Source: Curtobacterium ammoniigenes NBRC 101786 (GTDB lineage Bacteria; Actinomycetota; Actinomycetes; Actinomycetales; Microbacteriaceae). Taken from it: a stretch of DNA of 64,000 bases. The notes beneath the pieces are model-generated. The model did not search any database. It saw only the letters and a program-made list of their open reading frames with translations, and was not told where the DNA came from. Below are positions 36,469 through 47,388 of the stretch, one piece after another (position 1 is the stretch's first letter; every line of letters starts with the position of its first letter). The stretch spans positions 186,001 through 250,000 of the forward strand of contig NZ_BCSV01000005.1 in the NCBI RefSeq assembly GCF_001571045.1. Reading direction: 5' to 3'. Made by a program: the position numbers and the translations under genes.

Positions 36469-37751
36469 GCTCGCTCGCACCAGGTGCCGATCTCGCCGCT
36501 GCCACGCGCATCGACGGCGCTCGCCGCTCCCGCAGTTGGAAGCTCCCGATCGGGTACGGCGTGTTCGCCGCGCTCGCGGTCGTGCTCTTCGGCGTGTTCC
36601 ACAAGGCGGGAACGGCCACGTTCTCGCTGTCGAGCGCCCACGACTTCGTGCACCTTCCGAGTGTGCCGTTGCCCTCGACACCGACCGGCATCGTCGTCAT
36701 CGTGCTGTTGCTCGCCGCGACGGCGTTCGCGATCGCCCGGGCGTCGGCCGGTGCTCGCACGCCGATGTGGGTGACCGTCGTGTTCGCGATCGTGTTCGTC
36801 ATCGGGTTCCTCGCGTGGACGGCGCCGGGTGCGACGATCCCGATCCCCGGCCTCCTGGTCGGTGCGCTCGGACTGTCGGCCCCGCTCATCTTCGGGTCGC
36901 TCGGCGGCGTGATCTCCGAGCGGGTGGGCGTCGTGAACATTGCGATCGAGGGGCAGTTCCTCGCCGGCGCCTTCGCGTCCGCCGTCATCGCCAGCGTGAC
37001 CGGTTCGGCGTTGGTCGGTCTCGTCGCAGCGGTGGTCGCGGGCGTGCTCGTGTCGTTCATCCTCGCGGCGTTCAGCATCAAGTACCTCGTCGACCAGGTC
37101 ATCGTCGGCGTGGTGATCAACGCGTTCGTCTCCGGTCTGACGGGGTTCCTCTACTCCAAGGTGTTGGCGACGGACACGGCGCTGAACGTCGGCGTCCGCT
37201 TCCCGGCGCTGCCGATTCCGGGGCTGTCGGGTATTCCGATCATCGGGCCGGTCTTCTTCAACCAGTCGGTGATCGTCTACCTCATGTACGTCGCGGTCGC
37301 CGCCGTGACGATCGGCCTGTTCACGACGCGCTGGGGTCTTCGACTGCGCGCGGTCGGTGAGCACCCGCAGGCAGCTGACACGGTCGGGATCAACGTCGCG
37401 TGGACGCGCTTCTGGAACGTGTCGCTGGCGGGCGCGATCGCCGGGCTGGGCGGGGCGTACTTCACGCTCGGCTCGGTGGGGCCGTTCGCGAAGGACATGA
37501 CCGCGGGAGCCGGCTATATCGCGTTGGCCGCGGTGATCTTCGGCCGGTGGGACCCGATCAAGGCGACCTTCGCGGCGCTCCTCTTCGGATTCGCGTCGAA
37601 TCTGCAGAACACGCTCGGGGCGATCAACTCGCCGGTGCCGAGCGAGTTCCTGCTGATGCTGCCATACGTGGTCACGATCTTCGCCGTCGCCGGTCTCGTC
37701 GGTCGGTCTCGGGGCCCGGCAGCATCTGGCAAGCCGTACATCAAGGCGTAG
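36465..37751 (+). CDS. Nucleoside ABC transporter permease 2
   Basis: 428 aa. Multi-helix BPD_transp_2 permease with SERVGVVNIAIEGQFLAGAF and the coupling loop LRAVGEHPQAADTVGINV. The GTG start overlaps the previous stop as GTGA; the longer open frame upstream lies antisense-free but inside permease 1, so it is not used. It precedes cdd by 58 bp. Confidence 0.93.
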   Translation: MSSLAPGADLAAATRIDGARRSRSWKLPIGYGVFAALAVVLFGVFHKAGTATFSLSSAHDFVHLPSVPLPSTPTGIVVIVLLLAATAFAIARASAGARTPMWVTVVFAIVFVIGFLAWTAPGATIPIPGLLVGALGLSAPLIFGSLGGVISERVGVVNIAIEGQFLAGAFASAVIASVTGSALVGLVAAVVAGVLVSFILAAFSIKYLVDQVIVGVVINAFVSGLTGFLYSKVLATDTALNVGVRFPALPIPGLSGIPIIGPVFFNQSVIVYLMYVAVAAVTIGLFTTRWGLRLRAVGEHPQAADTVGINVAWTRFWNVSLAGAIAGLGGAYFTLGSVGPFAKDMTAGAGYIALAAVIFGRWDPIKATFAALLFGFASNLQNTLGAINSPVPSEFLLMLPYVVTIFAVAGLVGRSRGPAASGKPYIKA

Positions 37752-37809
37752 CGGGCCGTCGCGCCCGCGCCGTCTCGCCGTCTCGACGCCTGTCTGGAGG
37801 CCTGTCCCC

Positions 37810-38255
37810 GTGAATCCCGCACCGCCCGAATCGCCCGCGCCCACTCCGCAGGCATCGCCGATTGACTGGGCGGCGCTCCGCGACGCCGCCACAGCGGCGC
37901 TCGTCCACGCGTACGTGCCGTACTCGCGGTTCCCGGTCGGGGCCGCGGCCCTGACCGATGACGGCCGCGTCGTGTCCGGCTGCAACGTCGAGAACGCGTC
38001 CTACGGCGTGACGCTCTGCGCGGAATGCTCGCTCGTGTCGCAGCTGCACATGACCGGCGGCGGCACGCTCGTCGCGTTCACCTGCGTTGACGGGGACGGC
38101 TCGACACTGATGCCGTGCGGGCGGTGCCGACAGCTGCTCTTCGAACACTCGGCGCCGGGCATGCTCCTGGAGACCCTCTCCGGCATTCGCACCATCGACG
38201 AGGTCCTGCCAGACGCGTTCGGGCCGCGCACGCTTCGCACCTACCAGGAGTCGCA

Positions 38256-38259
<4 letters not shown>
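37810..38259 (+). CDS. cdd: Cytidine deaminase
   Basis: 149 aa. Zinc ligands and the proton-shuttling glutamate lie in NVENASYGVTLCAECS and PCGRCRQLL. It converts cytidine and deoxycytidine to uridine and deoxyuridine. It uses a GTG start. Its place after a nucleoside importer and before thymidine phosphorylase fits salvage or use of imported pyrimidine nucleosides. The stop overlaps the next start as TTGA. Confidence 0.95.
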
Positions 38260-39587
<1,328 letters not shown>

Positions 39588-39694
39588 TCGGCGCTGGTCC
39601 GGCCGGTAGGCTCGGTTCCGCCAGCGCGGCCGACGCCACAAGCGCCCCGCGAACGCGTTCGATGCGGTCATCTCGACGAAGCGATGCCCGTGAC

Positions 39695-39700
39695 AGGAGG
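39695..39700 (+). promoter_or_regulatory. Shine-Dalgarno site fixing the aspA start
   Basis: AGGAGG lies 7 bases before GTG at 39708; the upstream in-frame ATG at 39684 has no such site. A TAGGCT box at 39607-39612 may be the promoter. Confidence 0.6.
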
Positions 39701-39707
39701 AACCCTC

Positions 39708-41195
39708 GTGACCAACGATCCCCGCTCCGCGCCCCTGACCCGTACCGAGACCGATTCGCTCGGCTCGCGTGAGGTCCCGGCGAACGCCTATTGGGGGGTG
39801 CACACGCTGCGGGCACTCGAGAACTTCCCGATCACCTCGGTGCCGATCTCGGTCTATCCGGATCTGATCGAAGCGCTCGCCACGGTCAAGCAGGCAGCCG
39901 CCCGGGCGAACAAGGCCATCGGCGTGCTCGACGCGGAGCGTGCTGACGCGATCGATCAGGCCGCGCAGGAGGTGCGCGACGGCGCACTTCGCGATCAGTT
40001 CATCGTGGACATCGTGCAGGGCGGGGCCGGCACGTCGACGAACATGAACACGAACGAAGTGCTCGCCAACCGTGCGCTCGAGATTCTCGGCCGCGAACGC
40101 GGCGACTACGCGTTTCTGCACCCCATCGACCACGTCAACCGCAGCCAGTCGACGAACGACACCTATCCGACGTCGATCAAGCTCGCCATGATCTTCGGTG
40201 TCCGCCGTCTGATGACCGCCCTGGAAGCGCTCTCGGCAGCCTTCGCCGAGCGCGGCGTCGCCTTCGCGGAGGTGCTCAAGGTGGGGCGGACGCAGCTGCA
40301 GGACGCCGTGCCGATGACGCTCGGGCAGGAGTTCACCGGGTTCTCGCACACCATCGCCGAAGACGTCGTGCTCCTCGGCAAGGTCATTCCGCTGCTCGCG
40401 GAGATCAACCTGGGCGCCACTGCCATCGGGACGGGTATCACCGCCGACCCGCAGTACCGAACGGAGGTTCGTCGCCAGCTTGCCGAAGCCTCCGGCATCG
40501 AGGTCGTCACGGCTCCCGACCTCATCGAAGCCACGAGCGACGCCGGGGTGTTCTTGACCCTGTCCGCGTCGGTCAAGCGCAGCGCGACAAAGCTCTCGAA
40601 GATCTGCAACGACCTGCGGCTGCTGTCGTCAGGTCCGCAGGCGGGCCTCGGTGAGATCACGTTGCCGCCGAGGCAGGCGGGGTCGTCGATCATGCCAGGC
40701 AAGGTGAACCCGGTCATTCCGGAGGTCGTGAACCAGATCGCGTTCGCGGTCGCCGGAGCGGACACGACGGTCACCATGGCGGCGGAGGGCGGGCAACTGC
40801 AGCTCAACGCGTTCGAGCCGATCATCGCGCACTCGATCATGCAGTCGCTGCAGTGGATGGCGCGCGGATGCGACACGCTGCGAGAGCATTGCGTCGCGGG
40901 TATCGAGGCGAACGCGGCGAAGCTCGCTGCGCAGGTCGACACGAACGTCGGCGTCGTGACCGCGCTGACCCCGTACATCGGGTACGCCGCGGCGGCATCG
41001 ATCGCGCACACTGCGCTCACCACGTCCACGCCGATCGCCACGCTGGTCGTCGCCGCTGGCCTCATGGACGAGGCGCAGGTGCATCGGGTGCTGAGCCCGG
41101 CACGATTGTCGGGCATCGAACTGGCGACCGGTGCGATCCCGATCGTGACCGAGGAGATGCTCGACGCGCACGCGACGAGGCCGCGGAACGGTTGA
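39708..41195 (+). CDS. aspA: Aspartate ammonia-lyase
   Basis: 495 aa. The fumarase/aspartase signature GSSIMPGKVNPVIPEVVNQ contains the catalytic serine, and GGAGTSTNMNTNEVLANRA is present. The N-terminal motif NAYWGVHTLRALENFPIT and the PVIPEVVNQ variant favour aspartase over fumarase C. It converts aspartate to fumarate and ammonia. Full length for the family; not part of the nucleoside operon, because it has its own ribosome site and a 120-bp gap. Confidence 0.9.
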   Translation: MTNDPRSAPLTRTETDSLGSREVPANAYWGVHTLRALENFPITSVPISVYPDLIEALATVKQAAARANKAIGVLDAERADAIDQAAQEVRDGALRDQFIVDIVQGGAGTSTNMNTNEVLANRALEILGRERGDYAFLHPIDHVNRSQSTNDTYPTSIKLAMIFGVRRLMTALEALSAAFAERGVAFAEVLKVGRTQLQDAVPMTLGQEFTGFSHTIAEDVVLLGKVIPLLAEINLGATAIGTGITADPQYRTEVRRQLAEASGIEVVTAPDLIEATSDAGVFLTLSASVKRSATKLSKICNDLRLLSSGPQAGLGEITLPPRQAGSSIMPGKVNPVIPEVVNQIAFAVAGADTTVTMAAEGGQLQLNAFEPIIAHSIMQSLQWMARGCDTLREHCVAGIEANAAKLAAQVDTNVGVVTALTPYIGYAAAASIAHTALTTSTPIATLVVAAGLMDEAQVHRVLSPARLSGIELATGAIPIVTEEMLDAHATRPRNG

Positions 41196-41209
41196 GCGGT
41201 GCGTGGCGC

Positions 41210-42295
41210 TCAGCGCCCGACGGAATCGTCCACGTTCCGGCGTGACGCCGCCTCCCGAAGCTCGCGTTCAGCCTCCCGCTCACCGTCGCTGTCCGGCGGG
41301 AACCGCCTCGCATCGTGCCGAATCTGCGCGGCGGTCTCCTCGTCCTCGCGCTTCCAGCGAGCAATCGCGGCAAGTCGCTTCGTGTCGCGGAATGGCAGCG
41401 GGATCCGTGACACCGCGTCGATGTCGGCGAAGAGCTGCCGCTGACGGATCATCTCCGTGTCGAACTCGCCTCCGACGACGAGCACGAAGTTCGAGACATA
41501 GAGGTACGCCAGCAGCAGGATTCCGCCGCCGAGCCACCCGTAGGACCTGGTGGATCCGCCGAGCGTCTGCACATAGGCGGTGAATCCGACCGTGGCGAGC
41601 GCCCAGACGATGATCGCGAATGCGGCGCCGGCGGACACCCACCGCCATGCAGGCGGCCGAACGATGGGTGTTGCGGAGTACAGCACTGCGACCATCACGA
41701 CGAGCACCGCCACGAGGACGGGCCATTTGCCGATGTCCCACACCAGTGCCCAGGCCGACGGCAGGTGCAGCTGACGTTCGCAGATCGATCGTGCGACCGA
41801 CGGGGTGCCGAAGAGCACCACGAGTGCGATCGCGGTGCCGCCCATGAGCAGCAGCGCGACGCCGACCATACGGGAGCGGAATCTCCAGATCCGGCGGCCC
41901 TCCTGGACGTCATAGGCGCTGTCCATCGTGCGGCCGAACGACGTCGCGTACGACGACAGCGACCAGGTGGTGAGCACCAGCCCCAGTGCAAGGCCGACCC
42001 ACGGGTTCTGCATGTGCAGGAGCTGCTGCAGCGGACCCCGCAGGTGTTCCGCGACCGATTTCCGGAACAGCACGCCGACGACGTCGACCGCGATCGTCAG
42101 ACCGCCGTCTTTCGAGTGCAGGATCGCGAACGTCGACATCACGGTCAGTGCTGCTGGGAACAGCGCGAGGGTCCCGAAGAATGTCAGTGCACCCGACTCG
42201 TCGATCACCCGATGCCGGGCGACGTCGTGGTAGGTGCGCCGGATCGCAGCGCGCACGCCTCGGCGCTGCAGCGCGCGCTCATCCCGCCGCGTCAT
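41210..42295 (-). CDS. YihY/virulence factor BrkB family membrane protein
   Basis: 361 aa, with six predicted membrane helices in the UPF0761/YihY arrangement (once called RNase BN). ESGALTFFGTLALFPAALTV and the late GGGILLLAYLYVSNFVLVVGGEF are family elements. A charged C-terminal tail of about 60 residues is predicted helical. The function is unresolved; an export role is often suggested. It converges with aspA, 14 bp apart. Confidence 0.88.
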   Translation of the reverse strand: MTRRDERALQRRGVRAAIRRTYHDVARHRVIDESGALTFFGTLALFPAALTVMSTFAILHSKDGGLTIAVDVVGVLFRKSVAEHLRGPLQQLLHMQNPWVGLALGLVLTTWSLSSYATSFGRTMDSAYDVQEGRRIWRFRSRMVGVALLLMGGTAIALVVLFGTPSVARSICERQLHLPSAWALVWDIGKWPVLVAVLVVMVAVLYSATPIVRPPAWRWVSAGAAFAIIVWALATVGFTAYVQTLGGSTRSYGWLGGGILLLAYLYVSNFVLVVGGEFDTEMIRQRQLFADIDAVSRIPLPFRDTKRLAAIARWKREDEETAAQIRHDARRFPPDSDGEREAERELREAASRRNVDDSVGR

Positions 42296-42375
42296 GGTCT
42301 GCACGCTACCGACGGGGCGCCTTCGTGCGCGTGGAGCGTTGTACGCCGAGCGACGGTCGCACCCGCGCAGACGCC

Positions 42376-43692
42376 TCAGCGAAGGGTCGGATGCTCGGCG
42401 TCGTAGCGTCGGAACGACGGCACGACGCGAAGCAGCACGGCCACGAGCGCGATGATCACCAGGCCGCCGAGGATCGGCGGGGCGGCGATCCCCGCCGCGA
42501 CGACGAGACCCGCGAACAGGCTGCCGAGCCGCGGGCCTCCGGTCACCACGACGACGAAGATGCCCTGGAGGCGCCCCCGCATGCCGTCCGGCGATGCCGC
42601 CTGGAGGATCGTCCCGCGGAACACGGAGCTCACGTTGTCCGCGCCTCCGGCGAGCAGCAGGCAGGCGCACGCCAGCGCGACCGCCGGAAGGATCTGGGGA
42701 ACGAACCCGACGTGTGCTGCACCCCCGAGGAGCCGCGCCGCGGCGATGACGATGCCGAACAGAGCGATGCTCGCGCCGTACGCGCTGATCGCCCAGCCGA
42801 CCGCCGCGCCCTGCCGGCGAACGTGATGCAGCGGGCCGGAGAACACTCCGGAGAGCAGCGATCCGGCGGCGTAGGCGGCGGTCATCACCCCGACGGTCAC
42901 GGAGCCGCCGCCCACGACGAGTGCACCGATGGCGGGAAAGAGCACGATCGGCTGCCCGAACGTCATCGCGACGATGTCCAGCACGAACGTCATGGTGATC
43001 GTCGGGGCGCCGCGGAGGAACGCGACGCCCTCGACGAACGAACCGATCCCCGGCCGAAGCGCCCCGACCTCGGGTGCCATGCGCGGCAGCGCGAGGATCC
43101 CGAGGAATCCGAAGCTGAACAGCACGACGTCGACCGTGTAGGTCGGAGCGAAGCCGACCGCGGCGACGAGCACACCCGCCACTGCTGGCCCGACCGTGAC
43201 GGCGAGTCCCGCGGAGATCCCGCCGAGCGCGCTCGCCGCTCGAAGCTGATCGGGCCCGACGAGTCGCGGGATAATCGCAGACCGGGACGCGCTCAGCACA
43301 GTCCCCGCAACGGTGTTGATCGTCGCGAGCAGATACAGCAGCCCCACCTCGTGCAGGCCGAGCCAGGCGTGCGTGGCGATCATCGCGGTCGATCCCCAGG
43401 CGAACAGTGCCGCGATGACGGCGACGTGCCGTCGATCGAACGCGTCGGCGAGCATGCCGCCGTAGAGCCCGGCGACCACCATCGGGATGAGCGCGATGAC
43501 GGCGACGAGCGACACCGCGAACGTCGACGCCGTGATGGCGTAGACCTCGAGCCCGACCGCGACGGTGGTCATCTGCGTCCCGATGCCCGAGATCGTGCTC
43601 CCGATCCAGAGTCGCGCGAACGCGGGGGAGCGGCGGATCGGAGTGATGTCGGCGAAGACGCGAGAGCGCGCGGGCGCGTCAGATTGTGTCAC
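42376..43692 (-). CDS. Major facilitator superfamily transporter
   Basis: 438 aa, twelve predicted membrane helices. The inner loop GGMLADAFDRRHVAVIAAL carries the MFS motif A, and the sequence resembles the MFS_3/enterobactin-exporter-like group. The substrate is unknown. GTG start, divergent from the FKBP gene with 57 bp between the start codons. It may use a CAGAAT box 9 bases upstream. Confidence 0.88.
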   Translation of the reverse strand: MTQSDAPARSRVFADITPIRRSPAFARLWIGSTISGIGTQMTTVAVGLEVYAITASTFAVSLVAVIALIPMVVAGLYGGMLADAFDRRHVAVIAALFAWGSTAMIATHAWLGLHEVGLLYLLATINTVAGTVLSASRSAIIPRLVGPDQLRAASALGGISAGLAVTVGPAVAGVLVAAVGFAPTYTVDVVLFSFGFLGILALPRMAPEVGALRPGIGSFVEGVAFLRGAPTITMTFVLDIVAMTFGQPIVLFPAIGALVVGGGSVTVGVMTAAYAAGSLLSGVFSGPLHHVRRQGAAVGWAISAYGASIALFGIVIAAARLLGGAAHVGFVPQILPAVALACACLLLAGGADNVSSVFRGTILQAASPDGMRGRLQGIFVVVVTGGPRLGSLFAGLVVAAGIAAPPILGGLVIIALVAVLLRVVPSFRRYDAEHPTLR

Positions 43693-43749
43693 GGTGGAAC
43701 CATTCTGTCGCCTCTGCGGGCGTTCCGCCGCGTCTGGTTGACTTGCCGC

Positions 43750-44121
43750 ATGACAGACACGAGCAGCAAGCCAGAGATCGACGCGCCCGACGGACCGGCG
43801 CCCGCGGACCTCCAGATCGTCGACATCGTCACCGGTGACGGCGCGGAGGCGGAGGCGGGCTCGACCGTCAAGGTGCACTACGTGGGCGTCGAATACGACT
43901 CGGGCGAGGAATTCGACTCGTCGTGGAACCGCGGCGAGCCCATCGACTTCCCGCTTGCGGCGCTCGTCCGCGGGTGGCAGGAGGGGATCCCCGGGATGAA
44001 GGTGGGCGGACGGCGCAAGCTCGTCGTGCCTCCGGAGCTGGCCTACGGCCCCGCGGGCGGCGGACATTTCCTTTCCGGCAAGACCCTGATCTTCGTCATC
44101 GATCTGCTCGGCGTTCGCTGA
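43750..44121 (+). CDS. FKBP-type peptidyl-prolyl cis-trans isomerase
   Basis: 123 aa, a single FKBP domain. TVKVHYVGVEYDSGEEFDSS, IPGMKVGGRRKLVVPPELAYG and LIFVIDLLGV are the active-site strands. No signal peptide, so it is probably cytoplasmic. The start ATG is after the divergent promoter region. Its stop overlaps the aldo/keto reductase start by one base. Confidence 0.93.
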   Translation: MTDTSSKPEIDAPDGPAPADLQIVDIVTGDGAEAEAGSTVKVHYVGVEYDSGEEFDSSWNRGEPIDFPLAALVRGWQEGIPGMKVGGRRKLVVPPELAYGPAGGGHFLSGKTLIFVIDLLGVR

Positions 44122-44957
44122 TGACCCCGGTCGTTTCGACCCGCGAGCTCAACGACGGGCACCGTCTGCCGGTCCTCGGACTCGGGACATACGGGCTGAA
44201 CGGCGACGCGGGAACCGCTGCGGTCGGCGACGCGATCCGGTCGGGCTACCGCCTGCTCGATACCGCGTTGAACTACGGCAACGAGGATGCGGTCGGTCGC
44301 GCGGTGCGTGCATCGGATGTGCCCCGTTCCGAGTTCGTGGTCACGTCGAAGCTGCCCGGTCGGCACCACGGCTGGGACGAGGCCCACCGCTCGGTCGAGG
44401 AGAGCCTGGCGAACCTCGGCCTCGAGTCGATCGACCTGTACCTCATCCATTGGCCGAACCCGTCCGTTGGCAAGTTCGTCGACACCTGGCGGGCCCTCGT
44501 GGACCTGCGCGACAGCGGCGTGGTGCGCTCGATCGGCGTCTCGAACTTCACCGAGGAGCACCTGACGCAAATCATCGACGCGACCGGTGTGGCCCCGGCC
44601 GTGAACCAGATCGAGCTGCACCCGTTCTTCCCGCAGGAGGCCATGCGAGCCGTCCACGAGCGGCTCGGCATCGTCACGGAGTCGTGGAGTCCGCTGGCGA
44701 AGCGGAGCGAACTCCTGCAGGAGGCGCCGATCCGGTCTGCGGCGGCCGCGCACGGTGTCGAACCTGTCCAGGTGGTGCTCCGTTGGCACGTCCAGCTCGG
44801 CGCCGTGCCGGTTCCGAAGTCGGGCGACGCCGGGCGCCAGCGGGAGAACCTCGATGTGTTCGGGTTCACACTGACTGACGACGAGATGTCGGCGATCAGC
44901 GGACTCGAGCGGGGTCGGCTCTGGGACGGCGACCCGGACACGCACGAGGAGATGTAG
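44121..44957 (+). CDS. Aldo/keto reductase
   Basis: 278 aa. The catalytic tetrad is visible: Asp and Tyr in LLDTALNYGNE, Lys in VTSKLPG and His in YLIHWPNP. The NADPH-binding tail is VPVPKSGDAGRQRENLDVF. It resembles 2,5-diketo-gluconate reductase-like enzymes; the substrate is unknown. Translationally coupled to the FKBP gene (TGATG). Confidence 0.92.
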   Translation: MTPVVSTRELNDGHRLPVLGLGTYGLNGDAGTAAVGDAIRSGYRLLDTALNYGNEDAVGRAVRASDVPRSEFVVTSKLPGRHHGWDEAHRSVEESLANLGLESIDLYLIHWPNPSVGKFVDTWRALVDLRDSGVVRSIGVSNFTEEHLTQIIDATGVAPAVNQIELHPFFPQEAMRAVHERLGIVTESWSPLAKRSELLQEAPIRSAAAAHGVEPVQVVLRWHVQLGAVPVPKSGDAGRQRENLDVFGFTLTDDEMSAISGLERGRLWDGDPDTHEEM

Positions 44958-44972
44958 TTCACGATCGTTGCC

Positions 44973-45012
44973 GAACGGCGGGGAGCGTCCATCGGGGCGC
45001 ACCCCGCCGTTC
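44973..45012 (+). terminator. Terminator after the aldo/keto reductase gene
   Basis: GAACGGCGGGG / CCCCGCCGTTC form a perfect 11-bp stem, 15 bp after the stop and before the helD promoter (TAGGAT at 45025-45030). Confidence 0.75.
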
Positions 45013-45056
45013 CTCTGCGAGCGGTAGGATTGTTCCCCCGTCGAGAAGGGTTCGGT

Positions 45057-47285
45057 GTGCCAGAACAGAGCGAGATCGACCGGGAGCGACGCATTGTCAG
45101 CGAGCTCTTCGCGCGGCTCGACGAGCTGACCGAGCAGGCGCGCGTGCAGCTGGCTGCCACGCGTGCCGAGGCCGTCGGCGGCAACCATCAGAGTCGCAGC
45201 GAGCGCGACGCGTATGCGCGGCTGTACGAAGACACCGTCCGAACGCTCCAGCATGTGGGGGATCGCCTGGTCTTCGGGCGACTGGAAGTCGCGGACCCGC
45301 CTGACGATGAAGCGCCTTTCCGGTATATCGGCCGGGTCGGCCTCCGCGACGCCGAGCATCGTCCGATGCTGCTCGACTGGCGCGTGCCCGGGGCGAGCGC
45401 GTTCTACCAAGCGACCGCCGCGCACCCGATGGGCATGCGGGCGCGCCGGCACCTGACGCTCGACGGTCGGAACGTGGTCGGCATCGACGATGAAGTGTTC
45501 GATCCGGACCTCTACGACAGCGACCGCACCCATCTGCAGGGCGAGGCCGCGCTGCTTGCGGCGGTGACGGCCGAGCGCACGGGGCGGATGACCGACATCG
45601 TCGCCACCATCCAGGCGGAGCAGGACCGGATCATCCGGTCCGAGCTCGAGGGTGTGCTCATCGTGCAGGGTGGCCCGGGCACGGGCAAGACCGCGGTCGC
45701 GTTGCACCGGGCCGCTTTCCTGCTCTACTCCTATCGTGCGCGGCTCCGCGGGTCGGGCATTCTCGTCGTCGGTCCGTCCGACGCCTTCCTGACCTATATC
45801 GAGCAGGTGCTGCCGTCGCTCGGCGAGACGGGCGTCGTGATGGCATCGCTCGGCACGCTCTATCCCGGGGTCACCGCGACCGCGCACGACGCGCCGGCGA
45901 CTGCGGCGGTCAAGGGGTCGGCGGAGATGGCGGATCTGCTTCGCCGCGCGGTGCGGTCACGACAGGTGCCCCCGACCGCTGCGGTCGTCGTCGACGTCGA
46001 CGGTGAACGGCTCGAGGTTCCGCCCGAGCTCGTCGGAGAGGCCATGCGACGTGCCCAGGATCGCGGCCGACCGCACAATGTCGGCCGAGTGACCTTCAAT
46101 CGGATCGCGCTCGATGCGCTGACGCGGCTGCTCGCCGAGCGGCTGCGGGAGCGTGGGACGACGATCGACGAGGCCGACGAGAAGGTGCTCCGCGAGGACA
46201 TCCGGTCCTCGTACGACGTGCGGGTGCTGCTGAACACGGCATGGTTGCCGCTGTCGGCCCAGAAGCTGATCGAGGACCTGTATGCGCGGCCCGCGTGGCT
46301 GGCGTCGCTGACGCCACGGTGGTCCCCGGAGCGACGTGCGCTCCTCGCTCGGGCTCGTGGCGAGGCGTTCACGATCGAGGACATCCCGCTGCTCGATGAG
46401 GCGGCCGAGCTTCTCGGCGCGTTCGATCCGAGCGGCGGCTCGAAGAAGCGTCTCGCGCGCGCTGCGCACCGTCGCGACCTTGAGAACGCCCGGCAGGCGA
46501 TCGAGAACATGGGCGTCGAAGGAATTGTCAGCGCCGAGCAGGTCGCCGACGCATTTGCCGAGGGCGGTGACCCGCGGACGACGGCCGAACGTGCCGCGGA
46601 GGACCGCGAATGGACCTACGGGCACATCGTCGTCGACGAGGCGCAAGAGCTCTCCCCGATGCAGTGGCGTCTGCTGGCGCGACGCAACCCGCTCCGGTCC
46701 TTCACCATCGTCGGCGATATGGCCCAGGGGTCGTCGCCGGCTGCGGCTCGCACCTGGGACGACGTGCTCGGCGCGCTTGCGCGGCGCCGTCCGCACGGCG
46801 CGGGTGGGGCGGTGCCGCACCGGATCGAGCGGCTCACGGTGAACTACCGCACGCCGCGGCAGATCGTCGACGCCGCGGCCTCGTTCGCGAAGGCCTCCGG
46901 GTTGCAGGTCACGCGGACCGACGCGGTTCGCGACGGCGACGAGGTGGAGCGCGTGGGTCGCGGCGCGGATCTGCTTCGGACCGTCGAGGAGGTCGTGCGC
47001 GCGGAACGAGCGCGAATCGGGTCCGGCACGATCGGTGTGATCGTCCCGGAAGGGCTGGTCGCGTCTGCACGCGCTGCACTCGCGCCGTCGGGCGACGTCC
47101 GGTCGGTCGACGCGCCCCGGCCGGGCGCGACCACGGTGCTGACCGGTGCGGCGGCGAAGGGACTCGAGTTCGACGGCGTGGTGCTCGTCGACCCGAGCGG
47201 AGTGGGAGCCGATGCTGCTCGCGCCGCTGCGGCCGTGTACGTGGCGATGACCCGACCGACGCGACGACTCGTGATCGTCGACTGA
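45057..47285 (+). CDS. helD: HelD-like RNA polymerase-associated superfamily 1 helicase
   Basis: 742 aa. The N-terminal coiled-coil (about 1-70, RERRIVSELFARLDELTEQA) is the arm that enters the RNA polymerase secondary channel in known HelD proteins. The split helicase core has Walker A QGGPGTGKTAVALHRAAFL, Walker B HIVVDEAQELSPMQ, RLTVNYRTPRQI, and ends in YVAMTRPTRRL. It lacks UvrD accessory domains. In actinobacteria HelD removes stalled polymerase. I use GTG with AAGGG upstream; the TTG at 45030 lies inside the probable -10 region. Confidence 0.88.
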   Translation: MPEQSEIDRERRIVSELFARLDELTEQARVQLAATRAEAVGGNHQSRSERDAYARLYEDTVRTLQHVGDRLVFGRLEVADPPDDEAPFRYIGRVGLRDAEHRPMLLDWRVPGASAFYQATAAHPMGMRARRHLTLDGRNVVGIDDEVFDPDLYDSDRTHLQGEAALLAAVTAERTGRMTDIVATIQAEQDRIIRSELEGVLIVQGGPGTGKTAVALHRAAFLLYSYRARLRGSGILVVGPSDAFLTYIEQVLPSLGETGVVMASLGTLYPGVTATAHDAPATAAVKGSAEMADLLRRAVRSRQVPPTAAVVVDVDGERLEVPPELVGEAMRRAQDRGRPHNVGRVTFNRIALDALTRLLAERLRERGTTIDEADEKVLREDIRSSYDVRVLLNTAWLPLSAQKLIEDLYARPAWLASLTPRWSPERRALLARARGEAFTIEDIPLLDEAAELLGAFDPSGGSKKRLARAAHRRDLENARQAIENMGVEGIVSAEQVADAFAEGGDPRTTAERAAEDREWTYGHIVVDEAQELSPMQWRLLARRNPLRSFTIVGDMAQGSSPAAARTWDDVLGALARRRPHGAGGAVPHRIERLTVNYRTPRQIVDAAASFAKASGLQVTRTDAVRDGDEVERVGRGADLLRTVEEVVRAERARIGSGTIGVIVPEGLVASARAALAPSGDVRSVDAPRPGATTVLTGAAAKGLEFDGVVLVDPSGVGADAARAAAAVYVAMTRPTRRLVIVD

Positions 47286-47388
47286 GTCTGCGTCGCGGGC
47301 GCGTGTACCCCGGAGAGGTCCTACCGCTCCTGCCCGTGAGCCGACATGCTCGCTGTTGGCGGTCGCGTGAGCGCCGGAGAGGCGAGGC

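Noticed and set aside
39708..41195. Fumarase C
   Set aside because: The superfamily signature is shared, but NAYWGVHTLRALENFPIT and the PVIPEVVNQ variant fit aspartase better.
42376..44121. Long plus-strand open frame antisense to the MFS transporter, continuous with the FKBP gene
   Set aside because: Only the part from 43750 has FKBP motifs. The rest is an antisense reading of the transporter with biased composition.
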